Source of the DNA: Acidobacteriota bacterium
GTDB lineage: Bacteria; Acidobacteriota; Blastocatellia; Pyrinomonadales; Pyrinomonadaceae
Assembly (NCBI GenBank): GCA_016703965.1
Contig: JADJBB010000024.1
Coordinates: 1-17,825 of the forward strand
Direction: 5' to 3'
DNA length: 17,825 nt
Below, piece after piece: positions 7,280-15,817 of this stretch. The translations under genes were made by a program, and so were the position numbers. Under the pieces are notes generated by a model. The model was not told where the DNA came from and made no database searches. It saw nothing but the letters and a program-made list of their open reading frames with translations. Positions within the stretch are counted from its first letter, which is position 1, and each line of letters opens with the position of its first letter.

Positions 7280-8222
7280 GTGAACAAAGAGATCGAAAAA
7301 TACCTCTCGGAACTCGAAGCCAAAGGCTACTCGAAGGACCTCCGAAGATCGAGCGAGAGAGTGCTGAATAACTTGCAGCTTTACCTGCAGGAAGCCTGGC
7401 TGATAAAGCGCTGGAACGAGGCCGAGGAAACGCACCTGAACTCGTACCTTGTTCACCTCAAGAAATACACCGACCAGAAGGCATCATCCTTAAGACAAAC
7501 CGTGTCGAGGATCAGACGCTTTTTCCAATGGCTTTACACATCGAATAAAGTGCTTGCGAACATCGCCGAGACCTTCGATCTTCCCAAAGCCGGACACACA
7601 TTGCCGCACGTCCCGACCGAAGCCGAAATATCGAAGATCATCGAGCAATGCGACACCGAAAAAGCGATCGGCGTTCGGAACCGCTCCATCCTCGAAACCC
7701 TCTACGCCTGCGGCATCCGTCACGGCGAGCTTTATCGTCTCAATATGAGAGACTTCGACGGCAGAACTTTGCGAATCCGCGAGGGCAAAGGCAAAAGAGA
7801 ACGCATCGTTCCCCTGACCGACGACCGCCACGGAATGGCTGGAAAAATATATTGCGACGGCACGAGTAGAGCTTATGAGCGGAGCGTATTGGGGAAAGGG
7901 CCGAAGCCGGAAGAAAAGACCGGTCACGAATCCGTCCGCTTTGTTCCTGTCGGTCACGGGCAGAAGGCTCTCCTATCCGCAGATATGGAGCATCGTAAAG
8001 AACGCTTCGGAAGCGGCCATGATCAACGCGACCGTTCACACCTTCCGCCACGCCTGCGCGACGCATCTTCTCCGCCACGGAGCGAGCCTCCGCCACATCC
8101 AGAAACTGCTCGGACACGAGAGCCTAGACACGACACAAATATACACGCACGTCGAGATCTCGGACATAAAAAAAGCGGTCGGCAAAGCAACTGAAAACCT
8201 AAGAAAAGCCTCGAATAAATAG
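7280..8222 (+). CDS. Tyrosine recombinase R2, copy 1 (XerC/D-like; one frameshift)
   Basis: The second tyrosine recombinase, about 313 residues when corrected, starting at GTG 7280. The core-binding domain includes YLSELEAKGYSKDLRRSSER and SRIRRFFQWLYTSNKVLANI. Catalytic residues: Arg in ACGIRHGELYRL (about 7705-7743), Lys in REGKGKRERIVPL (about 7778-7817), then after an extra C near 7830 the frame moves to MSGAYWGKGRSRKKRPVTNP (from 7875), HTFRHACATHLLRHGASL (about 8037-8092) and LLGHESLDTTQIYTHVE with the Tyr (about 8106-8157), ending at TAG 8222. The adjacent R1-R2 pair suggests two different recombination steps or a heterodimer. After the TAG the same frame stays open into the Rhs stub. 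Confidence 0.8.
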
Positions 8223-8263
8223 CTGAAAAGGGCGTTCGCAGTTATAATAAAAAACTGGCACAA

Positions 8264-8283
8264 AAGCCGCTTTTTCTTTAGCT
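8264..8283. repeat. Right-end copy of GCTAAAGAAAAAGCGGC motif
   Basis: GCCGCTTTTTCTTTAGC (8266-8282) is the reverse complement of a motif also present in direct orientation at 5515-5534 (GCGGCTAAAGAGAAAGCGGC), 5807-5821 and 6012-6026. Copy 2 has the full 20 bases at 16985-17004. The rest of 8223-8342 has no independent gene; it is AT-rich and in frame with both R2 and the Rhs stub. Confidence 0.5.
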
Positions 8284-8342
8284 GCAAGCCGCTGATCTTT
8301 GATAACAAAAACGCCGCAAAAGCGCGATGCGAGACAATCCCT

Positions 8343-9195
8343 AATTGCGCGTTCATAACCGGCTATGAACGTGATATTGAATCAGAGCTAGACTTTGCGC
8401 AGGCTCGCTACTACAACAACCAGCATGGACGCTTCACCTCAACGGACCCATTGCTTTCGACTGGCGAACCGGATGATCCTCAAACTTGGAATCGTTATGT
8501 TTACGCTTTGAATAGCCCTTTGTACTATACGGACCCGACAGGATTGTATGTTTGCAAAGGTAACGAGGAGCAATGTAAGCAATTTGCGGCTCGACTAGCC
8601 GAAGGCAAAGAATATCTTAAAAAGGTCGGCGACAAATATGGGGTGGATTCTGACAAGTATAAGCAGGTTTCAAATGCGCTAAATGCTTATGGAGAAGATG
8701 AAACAGGTAAGGATAAAAATAATGGGGTTTTTGTATCTTTTGACCGGAAGAAAGGTGGAGGAAATACGGAAGGAACATTCGATAAGGACGGCAAACTTAC
8801 AGGTATCAATGTAAGTTTAAATGCTTCGGATTTGAAAAACAAAAACAGTTTTCATGCAGTTGTAGGCCATGAAGGTGATCACGTTAATTATTTTCAAACC
8901 GTCGGCAACAATACGAACGACAAGCGGAATTTTGAGTACGGAGGGCATTTCGTTCAATCCCTATTAGGTGAAGCACAGTTTGGTCAATTTGCTAACGGAC
9001 GTTACTGGGCTACTGACGACAATGCTAAGCAATATGATATTTGGAACTCAAGTTGGGAAGGTCCAGATAGAGAAACGCTCCGAACAAGCGATAAATAAAT
9101 GGCTCGATGTTCCAACAAATCAAGGTGGTTATGGACCAAACCCACCACCTCCACCAAAACCAAAGCCCACCCGTCAACGGAGGAAAAAAGGATGA
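8343..9195 (+). CDS. Rhs C-terminal stub A with HEGDH zincin-like tip (no start codon; one frameshift)
   Basis: This is the C-terminal end of an Rhs polymorphic-toxin protein without its large repeat body. The Rhs core end reads ITGYERD, LDFAQARYYNNQHGRFTSTD and NRYVYALNSPLYYTDPTGL. Variable tip sequence follows. AVVGHEGDHVNYFQ (about 8857-8898) contains an HExxH motif (HEGDH), which suggests a zinc metallopeptidase tip; the activity is inferred. The frame stops at 9098, but a shift near 9055 gives a natural tail, QIEKRSEQAINKWLDVPTNQ, a PPPPPKPKP stretch and a stop at 9193-9195 that overlaps the next ATG. No start codon precedes the core, and the frame is open back to the R2 stop. It may be a silent cassette needing recombination into a full rhs gene. 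Confidence 0.72.
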
Positions 9196-9719
9196 AAAAA
9201 TCGCTAGTTTTTCTTGCAATCATTGTTTCCGCTGTTTTTTCAATTTTGGTGGAGGCTCAAACGAGAGAAAGGACAAGTAAAGACGTACGTTTGGTTAAAG
9301 ATCGGCCAAATGTCTATGTGAGTTTTGAACGCGAAGAATCATGGAAAGCGCTTAAAAAGTGGGAAAGTAACAGAAGAGTCTTTCTGCTTTCATAACAATT
9401 CAATATGGCACGTCGGGGCTTGCATGTGGGATGTTTCAAAAGAGTATGGCGACAAAGATTTAACTTACGATATCGAGAGATTCAAAAGACAGGTGGTGAA
9501 ACTCCTATAAGCACGGATCCGGAAGGTAGCTGTCCGCGAGTATTCATTGAACCTGGCAAATCAATATTATTTAGTGTTCCACGCGAGCATTTAGCAGAAG
9601 GTTTAGCTATAAAGGTTCAGTTTCGGTATGAATGGGAAAGTGATCCTGACGGATTTGCGAGTGAACTTGAGCCGAAACACTATGCGTATTTTTATTCATC
9701 GGATATTCCGAAAAAGTAA
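9192..9719 (+). pseudogene. Secreted partner protein of Rhs stub A, frameshifted (possible immunity protein)
   Basis: The ATG at 9192 overlaps the predicted tip stop (ATGA) and has AGGAAAAAAGG just upstream. The first 22 residues form a signal peptide: MKK, a hydrophobic SLVFLAIIVSAVFSILV core and an EAQ cleavage site. The mature part reads TSKDVRLVKDRPNVYVSFE, then in a second frame (from about 9362) SFCFHNNSIWHVGACMWDVS, and in a third (from about 9515) CPRVFIEPGKSILFSVPREH and EGLAIKVQFRYEWESDPDG, ending at 9719. I associate this HNN..W and FSVPREHLAEGL pattern with small secreted acidobacterial proteins. The overlap with the toxin tip suggests an immunity or partner role, but the function is unproven. 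Two indels prevent translation as written. Confidence 0.6.
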
Positions 9720-9742
9720 AGCGATCTCGCATCCGCAAGCAA

Positions 9743-9949
9743 TTCACCGGCTATGAACGGGATAATGAGTCAGATCTGGACTTTGCTCAGCAAGAATCGT
9801 ATGCGACAAGTTTGGGGCGTTTCACAACACCTGATCCGTTAATGGCATCCGGTAGGCTGGTCGACCCCCAAACATGGAATCGATACGCCTACGTAACTAA
9901 TTGCCCGCTTCCCTGTATCGATCCTATAGGGATGTTTAGGAATGGGTAA
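9743..9949 (+). pseudogene. Orphan Rhs C-terminal stub B
   Basis: Open for 68 codons without a start: FTGYERDNESDLDFAQ, SLGRFTTPDPLMASGRLVDP, QTWNRYAYVTNCPLPCIDPI and GMFRNG, then TAA. It is the same Rhs core end as stub A and stub C. The first codons (TTC ACC GGC TAT GAA) lack the extra ATA codon seen in the module-linked stubs. No recombinase module precedes it, so it is an older displaced cassette, or one whose module was lost. The tip after DPIGMF changes frame and cannot be followed with confidence. Confidence 0.65.
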
Positions 9950-10655
9950 AGATAGGATGGAGCCTCTCTGGGTTCCACATGACGAGTAGTTGAAAAAGAA
10001 AGGGCGGACAAAAGATCCTTGATCGTCGGAATGACATTAGGAACTCAATGACCGACGCCGCAGATCAATCGGCAAAGGGTGCACTCTCTGGAAGGACCAG
10101 GAAAGCTGAATCGGGTGCGATCTTTGATTCATTGGCTGCTTATGGCAGTGAGGGCGAAGCCAAGGACTTCACGCTCGCTTACGGGAGAAGGTCGAAAATG
10201 GAGCTGCAGCCGAAACACCACCTTTGGCAATGACGTCGAGCGGCAAGGTAACGACCTTTTTCCACCGACGCGAATGGGAAAGTTACGCCCATATCGTAGT
10301 GACGTTTGGTGAGGGACAGAAAATCACCAAATATCCGGGGTTAGATGAAGGAAGCCATACTGGCCGACAGGCAAAACTTAGGACGGGCGTTCGAGAAGAG
10401 CTTCAAGGGAAGCGATGTGAATCTTCATCCATCCAATCTTGCTGAAAACATAACTAAATATGCGACTGAGCTTCGAGCGTATAGGGTCAGCTCGTATCTT
10501 GATCAGGCAACGAACACGCCTAGCCAAGTTTGGAATCAAGGTTGGAAAGCAGTAGACCGAGATAAAGCGATAAACTCGCTTCTCAAATCGAATAAGCTGT
10601 ACAAGCTGACTCCTGAAAGCCGGGAATACAAATCTATACGGAGAAACCGAAATGA
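9950..10655 (+). pseudogene. Unreadable effector-like region downstream of Rhs stub B
   Basis: About 700 bases with short overlapping frames and no certain start. The most protein-like pieces are 10048-10190 (TDAADQSAKGALSGRTRKAE), 10230-10345 (TFFHRREWESYAHIVVTFGE) and 10345-10630 (FEKSFKGSDVNLHPSNLAEN, SYLDQATNTPSQVWNQGWKA). If one base is restored near 10630 the last piece would end YKIYTEKPK with TGA at 10653-10655, overlapping the next ATG exactly as in cassette A. I infer this is the tip of stub B. No toxin family is recognised. Confidence 0.35.
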
Positions 10656-11101
10656 AATTGAACCATCTTGTCTTGCTGATTTTTTCCGTTATGATGTAAT
10701 AAAAGTGTCCGGGAAAACGAAGAAAGCCAGGCAGGTCGTTCAAGCATATTGGCCATCTATCAGTGTTGCCACGCTGCTTGGCGAGCGGGAGCGTTGTCGT
10801 TGAAGCGGAAATTGATTCGAGCGGTAAGGTTACGTCGGTGAGGACCGTAGAAGGAATTCGGCTTTTGCAGAGAACAGCCGACTCACACTTGGATATTCAA
10901 TCCCGAAGATATCAAGACAAGAACGGTGCGTCTTACCTTCACTTTCAAACTTGTGCAGGACGATGCACCCGCTGACGAGTTATTGCCGATCTTTCTGCCG
11001 CCCTATCAAATTGAGGTAAGCATGCGCGCCAAGTGGTTGATAGGTCGAATGTTGATCCACCGTTGCGCTTAAGAAAAAACCTTGAAATAAAATTGGCGTG
11101 A
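10652..11101 (+). pseudogene. Secreted TonB C-terminal-domain-like protein, frameshifted
   Basis: The ATG at 10652 begins MKLNHLVLLIFSVMM, a signal-peptide start, followed at once by a frame break. The next blocks read QVVQAYWPSISVATLLG, then GSVVVEAEIDSSGKVTSVRT and VEGIRLLQRTAD, and in a third frame WIFNPEDIKTRTVRLTFTFK and LPIFLPPYQIEV, then VVDRSNVDPPLRLRKNLEIK with a stop at 11099-11101. The G-S-V-V-V-E..ID..G.V...R.V.G...L..AA...W.F.P pattern is the TonB_C fold. Normally this domain contacts outer-membrane receptors; here it is a small secreted protein without an obvious transmembrane anchor. It occupies the same place after a tip as the partner protein at 9192, so an immunity role is possible. 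Three indels interrupt it. Confidence 0.65.
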
Positions 11102-11115
11102 GCCAAATTCACGCC
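11095..11115. terminator. Bidirectional hairpin terminator between TonB-like gene and xre-2
   Basis: GGCGTGA (11095-11101) and TCACGCC (11109-11115) form a 7-bp stem with a 7-base loop, followed by TTTT on the plus strand and AATTTTATTT on the minus strand. Two convergent genes end inside it, which suits a shared terminator. Confidence 0.65.
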
Positions 11116-11520
11116 TTTTGCTGGTTGCTTTCGAGAACGGTGTCAAGGAATTGAGGACGGGGCGATCTGCTTGTCGCGGGGAGGAGCTTGACCTGCTCGA
11201 ACTTTCTTTGGAGCTGCGACTGCGGCCGGGCTTTGAGCGTCAGGCATTGGGCTGGCTCCCAATAGTTCGGCGACCGACACTTCGAGAGCGGCGGCGGAGC
11301 GTTCGATGAAATCCAGGGCCAGGTTCGGGGATCGCGTTTCGTAGTAATCGATCAGCGAGCGCTTGATGCCGAGCTTGTCCGCTAGTTGCTGTGAAGGTAA
11401 GCCCCTACTGCGGCGCACCGCCGAAAGTCTCTTTCCAAAAAACGGGGCTTCTTTTTCTGCCGGTCTGCCTGCCTTGCGACAGTATAAAGCCACTTTTTCA
11501 ATCTCATCTCTTGTAACCAT
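11109..11520 (-). CDS. XRE-family HTH regulator 2 (element repressor candidate)
   Basis: Leftward gene starting at ATG 11518-11520 (MVTRDEIEKVALYCRKAG). The N-terminal GRPAEKEAPFFGKRLS leads into an HTH_3 domain: LPSQQLADKLGIKRSLIDYY, ETRSPNLALDFIERSAAALE and VSVAELLG. The frame as written stops at 11143, but an adjacent frame gives LQRKFEQVKLLP and FLDTVLESNQQKA with a stop at 11109-11111, matching the tail type of xre-1; one or two indels probably explain this. The GRPA-K-E..FG-RL start, HTH and tail are shared with xre-1, but the sequences are far more different than the modules they flank. It is divergent from the primase gene and probably represses it. Confidence 0.75.
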
Positions 11521-11544
11521 CCTTTTGCTTTCGGCTTGACATTG

Positions 11545-11560
11545 CTTGCTAGTATAACCT
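11545..11560. promoter_or_regulatory. Candidate XRE-2 operator
   Basis: GCTAGTATAACCTAGC contains GCTAG/CTAGC inverted arms around TATAAC, between xre-2 and the primase ATG at 11634. No clean -35/-10 pair was found on either strand here; TTGACA at 11536-11541 lacks a good partner -10. The site differs from the AAGTATTAT operator of copy 1, as expected for a different regulator. Confidence 0.35.
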
Positions 11561-11633
11561 AGCATTAGTTCGTCAATGTTAGCAAAGCCCGCTTTCTTCA
11601 AAAAACTGAAAATAATACTTGACAGCTTTTTCT

Positions 11634-12771
11634 ATGGCAATCGAAAACGAGGACATTCTGGCATTGAAGCAAACCATCAGCCTGGCGGATGTGGTTCGGT
11701 CGCGCGGGGTTGAGCTGCGGAAGAAAGGGCGGCAGCTTTGGGGGCTTTGTCCGTTTCATGAAGATACGGAGCCGTCGTTTGCCGTCGATGAAAGAAAAGG
11801 CTTGTGGAACTGCCTGGGCAAATGCGGCGAGGGCAGGGGACGCGTTCAGCTTTGTGATGAAAGCGGACGGGATCGGCTTTGCGGAGGCCTTTGCTTTATT
11901 GCAGGAAATTGAACCGCAGAGACGCCGAGACGCCGAGGAGGATAAGCAACTGACCACTGATAACCGGCCACAGACCACTGCTTTGGAATATCTGGAGAAA
12001 GCCGTCAGCTACTATCACAAATCGCTGGTGAAAATGAGAAGGCGATCGCTTATTTGCAAAGTCGCGGGATCACGCCGGAAGCGGTCCGGGTCTTTCGCCT
12101 GGGCTATGTTGACGGCACACTGCGGGCGTGTGAACCCGGACGGTCGTAGGAGTCTCGAATCACTTGGACTTTTGAATGAGAAAGGCAATGAGACGATGTA
12201 CGGCTCGGTGGTCTTTCCGCTCGTTGACGCGGGCACGAATCAAGCAGTCGGTCTTTACGCCCGGCACACGGAAAAGCAGCAGCACTTGTATCTTTCGGGC
12301 AAGCGGCGAGGGCTTTTCAATCCGGCGGGAGCAAAAGAGACGGACGAGATCGTCCTGACCGAGAGCGTGATCGACGCTTTGGCTCTGTGGTCGATCGGCA
12401 TCAGGAATGTGACTTGTGCCTACGGCGTGAACGCTCTGACGGATGAGATCCTCGCGCACCTGCAGGAATCCCGGATCAGACGAGTCGTGCTAATGCTCGA
12501 CGCGGACGATGCGGGCCGCGAAGCCGCCCTAAAGTTCGCCGAGAAGCTATCGGCAATCGGCATAGAAAGCCGCACGGTCGATCTTCCGGCAAAAGACGCA
12601 TCGGAGTTCGTTGTAAATGGCGGAACGCTTGAGGCGGTCCAAAGACTTATTGAACCGCAGAGACGCGGAGACGGAGAGACGGCGGAAACGCGGGCCGCAG
12701 GGAGTGTGCCTTTGCCCGATGGAACATTGCAGATCGTTCTCGACAATCGGGAATACAGAGTGCGCGGCTGA
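11634..12771 (+). CDS. CHC2-Toprim primase segment, copy 2 (frameshifted)
   Basis: The start at ATG 11634 (MAIENEDILALKQTISLADV) keeps the normal VVRSRGVELRKKGRQLWG lead, then LCPFHEDTEPSF and WNCLGKCGEG zinc ligands. An extra base near 11837 moves the frame, after which DAFSFVMKADGIGFAEAFAL continues to EYLEKAVSYYHKS. A missing A near 12031 and a G-run near 12122 disturb the inter-domain part. From NPDGRRSLESLG on the Toprim frame is open: ARHTEKQQHLYLSGKRRG, LTESVIDALALWSIGIRN (about 12355-12410) and VVLMLDADDAGREAALK (about 12484-12535), ending LDNREYRVRG at TGA 12769-12771. Copy 1 is right where copy 2 is broken and vice versa, so the ancestral product can be read. It probably continued straight into the helicase part. 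Confidence 0.78.
11909..11980 (+). repeat. Dispersed-repeat-like insertion in primase linker, copy 2
   Basis: Same GAACCGCAGAGACGC plus ACTGACCACTG composite as at 3182-3254, base-identical between copies, so it predates the duplication. Confidence 0.5.
12649..12692 (+). repeat. Second GAACCGCAGAGACGC repeat in primase, copy 2
   Basis: Same position after the Toprim domain as 3925-3967. It encodes the EPQRRGDGETAETR linker in frame. Confidence 0.5.
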
Positions 12772-12803
12772 CGGGCGTCGGACTTGAGAAGCTGAAAATA
12801 AAC

Positions 12804-14269
12804 TTGCGTCTTAATGTGGGGAATCTCTTTCACCTGGACACGCTCGATCTTTATCAGGCAAGAGCGAGGGCGAACTTCGCGCAGATAGCCGCCAAGCATT
12901 GCCGCGTGAACGAATCTGTTATCAATGCCGATCTACTTTCGCTGATCGAAACGCTCGAAGCCGAAAGGCTGTCGATGCGAAAGACCTCGACCAATGAAGC
13001 GGAATCGACGGCGGCGATGACCGAGGCCGAGAAGGGGAGGCGATAGCTTTCCTGAAAGACGAAAAGCTGTGTGAGCGAATAGTGGAGGACTTCCGGCGGT
13101 GCGGTCTGGTGGGCGAACGCTCGACGGTGTTGACGGCTTACCTGGGGTCGATCAGCCGGAAACTGACGGAACCGCTTGCCCTGCTTATCGTCGCCCGTTC
13201 GGGTGCTGGCAAATCGGCATTGCAGGACGCTCTCTGTGCGTTTGTGCCGCCGGAGGAGCTTGTCAGGGTTACGAGGCTGACCGGCCAGGCTCTTTTCTAC
13301 AAAGACCCTTATTCATTGCAAAGAAAGATGCTGGTGATCGCCGAGGACGAAGGAGCGATGCAGGCCGTCTACTCACTTAGGACGCTTGCCTCGGATCAGA
13401 GGCTTTCGATCGCGGCGACCCGGACGGACCCGGCGACCGGGAAACTTTCGACGGAACATTACGAAGTCTTTGGACCCGTTGTGATCGTGATAACGACGAC
13501 CTCAGCCGAAGCGTTCGACGAGGAGACCCGCAGCCGCTTTGTGCAGCTTTCGATGAACGAATCGATCGAGCAGACGCGGATCATTCTTTCACAGCAGCGG
13601 CATCAGCACAGTCTTTCGGGAGTGCTGGAAAAGGCGGAATCGGAAGAGATCAAACGGCTGCATCACCACGCCCAAAGAATGCTCAAACCGCTGGCCGTCG
13701 TCAACCCTTTTGTCGAACATCTGACCTACCCCAGCGAAAGACTCATCCACCGCCGAGAGCAAAGAAAGTATCTCTCGCTTATCAACTCGATAGCACTTCT
13801 TCACCAATATCAAAGAGAGATCAAAACCGCGAAACGCGGCGAGATCGAGATCGAATATGTCGAGGTCGAGCTGTCCGATATTGCACTCGCGAACGAGCTG
13901 GCCGAGGAGATCCTCGGCAAGGCAATGGACGAGCTGGCGCCGCCCGTGCGTGGAATGTTCGAGGCGATAAGAGAAGCGTGTAAGAGACGAGCGGAAGAAC
14001 TAAAGATCAAGGCTTGCGATGTCCAACTTACACGCCGGGAGATACGCGAGACGACCGCATGGAGCGACTGGCAGGTGAGGATGTATTGCCAGAAGCTGGT
14101 CGAGATGGAATATCTCTGGGCGATCCAGGCGGTGAACGGAAAGCCGAGCGTGTACCAGTTGGCGAGCGATGCGGAGAGCGAGGTGCAAAGCCTGCGCGGA
14201 CTGACCGGAGTTGACGAGTTGAAAACGCGACTAAAGGACGCGGCTAAAGAGAAAGCGGCGAGTCGATAG
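12804..14269 (+). CDS. AAA+ helicase-like part of primase-helicase, copy 2 (one frameshift)
   Basis: The N-terminal linker (LNVGNLFHLDTLDLYQARAR, ESVINADLLSLIETLEAERL) is open to 13046, where a missing C in AAGCGGGAGG produces a stop. The ATPase domain then runs uninterrupted from about 13049 to TAG 14269: Walker A ARSGAGKSALQDAL (about 13193-13233), MLVIAEDEGA (about 13329-13357), ITTTSAEAFDEETRSRF (about 13489-13542), and DELAPPVRGMFEAI where copy 1 is broken. The C-terminus has the winged-helix-like TTAWSDWQVRMYCQKLVEME and ends KTRLKDAAKEKAASR. The last codons carry the GCGGCTAAAGAGAAAGCGGC motif. ATP-dependent unwinding during element replication is inferred from the domain company. Confidence 0.75.
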
Positions 14270-14350
14270 GCCAAGCGGTGAAGGTGCGTGTAAGTAACGC
14301 CCGCCGTTGTTCGCTTCGGATGCCTTCGCTCCCGGTCGCTGCCGTCATCC

Positions 14351-14407
14351 GATAATCCTTTTTATGTCCTTCGTAAAAAACACTACGGACATAAAAAGCT
14401 CATTATC
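14351..14407. repeat. Long imperfect hairpin, copy 2
   Basis: GATAAT...CTTTTTATGTCC with GGACATAAAAAG...ATTATC, unchanged from 5626-5682. Confidence 0.7.
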
Positions 14408-14566
14408 GTACGCCGTCCGCTCCGGCTCTCTCGCTCCGCGGGCGCTCGTTCCTCGCAGACCGCTTCGCTCGTTCGCACGGCTATCGGGTGAACTCGGGGC
14501 GGCCTGATGGTGACGTTGAAAAGAAGACGAAGCGGCTAAAGAAAAAAGCCGGACGCCCGACAGCAA

Positions 14567-14671
14567 ACCTTGTGGACCTTGTGGTAAAAAAGGCGACCTT
14601 GAGGGTACCTTGTGGTGGTCGAATCACAAGGTTAATTGCAGACAGAAAAGAAACTTAAGCCGACCTTGTGG
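14567..14671. repeat. ACCTTGTGG iteron cluster, copy 2
   Basis: The same set of four ACCTTGTGG, one ACCTTGAGG and one inverted CACAAGGT as in copy 1, one base shorter between the second and third repeats. Confidence 0.65.
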
Positions 14672-14813
14672 TCAGTGGAGAAGCTTTAAAGGGGAAAAAT
14701 AAAAGCAAAGGTCGTGTTGGAGCAACTCCCACTGAATGCGGCTAAAGAAAAACACTCATCGATCATCTGCTTTTCTAACAGTTGATTGTTGAGTAAGGAG
14801 GCATTGGCGCGAG

Positions 14814-15814
14814 ATGTGGACGGAGAATCAAAAGCAAAAACTGGAGCTTCTAAGAGGCCGCTTTATCGAATATCTGATGGCTGTAAACTACTCGCCGGCG
14901 ACGCTTGTAAACTACAGTCGGGACGCTGGGATCTTTCTCGATTGGCTGACGGAAAACACCGCCTTGAACTCCATCGCCGACGTGACGGCCGCATCTTTCG
15001 CAGTATCAGATCTCACTTTACCGCCTCGAAACCGAAGACGAAAAAACCGGACGAAAAAAGCAGAGACTTTCTGCCGGAGCACAGGCCAACAAACTGGCGG
15101 CGATGAAGCGGTTCTTTCTCTGGCTGTGGCAGGAAGGCGTGATCGTTCACAACCCGTCCGCTTCGATCCAGATGCCGAAGCAGCCGAAGATGCTCCGCGA
15201 AATATCCTCACCCCCGCCGAAGCGAAGCGGCTGATCGAGAGCATCCCGATAGAGAAAGCGAGAGACATTCGCGACCGCTCCATTCTGGAGGTGATGTACG
15301 CAACCGGCATCAGGAGAGCGGAGCTTGTGAGCCTTACGATCTACGATGTGGAGATGCAGACGGGTACGCTTCGGATCGAGCACGGCAAAGGAAATGAGAC
15401 GCGGCTGGTGCCGCTCACTCAATCGTCGCAGACAGCCTTGAAGCTCTATCTCGAACAGGCGCGTACCGCTTTTGCATCCCAGCCGGGACAGATCCGCTTG
15501 TTCGTCTCGTCGCGTTCGGGCGGGCCGCTGGACGTGGACGACATACGCCGGATCGTCCGCAAATGGACGAAGAACGCCAACATAAAAAGAACGTCACGCC
15601 GCACACGATGAGGGGCATTCATGTGCCACCCATCTGCTCAAGGGCAGGGGCTGACATACGGCAGATACAGAAGCTTCTCGGACACCGCCGCCTGTCGTCA
15701 ACCGAGATCTACACGCACGTCGAACTGGGCGATCTGGCTGAGGTCATCAGCCGCTGTCATCCCAGAGAAAAAGCGGTCGATAACGGTAAAAGAGCGCCAA
15801 AAACGCGGGTCTGA
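14814..15814 (+). CDS. Tyrosine recombinase R1, copy 2 (frameshifted)
   Basis: Same protein as at 6088. A two-base loss near 14990 and a one-base loss near 15195 throw about 65 residues of the core-binding domain out of frame, yet the net change is three bases, so a long frame persists to 15611. The catalytic Arg (ATGIRRAELVSL) and Lys (EHGKGNETRLVPL) regions are normal. The HxxR-H-Y end is in other frames: the A-run near 15586 is one short, exactly as in copy 1, and extra G bases near 15613 and 15648 add breaks. Here EIYTHVELGDLAEVISRCHP and REKAVDNGKRAPKTRV are readable to TGA 15812-15814, which defines the true C-terminus. As written, catalysis would be lost. Confidence 0.77.
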
Positions 15815-15817
15815 AAA

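Larger units (their letters stand above)
2889..8370 (+). repeat. Large direct repeat, copy 1 (primase - dual recombinase module)
   Basis: This segment matches 11612-17084 in the same orientation, offset about 8.72 kb. From about 2990 to 7660 the copies are almost identical apart from single-base indels and one substitution patch (about 6285-6330). Homology starts at ATAATACTTGACAGC and ends at the ATTGCGCGTTCATAACCGGCTA junction with the Rhs stub. After 7660 similarity falls clearly, with mostly synonymous changes. Confidence 0.9.
14270..14813. other. Conserved non-coding region, candidate origin, copy 2
   Basis: Counterpart of 5545-6087. The first about 300 bases show no difference from copy 1. 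Differences are confined to A/G-run lengths (for example the run after the second iteron and GCTTTAAAGGGGAAAAAT). Such length changes in homopolymers break any shared reading frame, which supports a non-coding role. Confidence 0.5.

Noticed and set aside
8264..8351. Integron attC-like site after R2
   Set aside because: No RYYYAAC/GTTRRRY boxes in the right arrangement, and the recombinases lack a visible IntI-type insertion.
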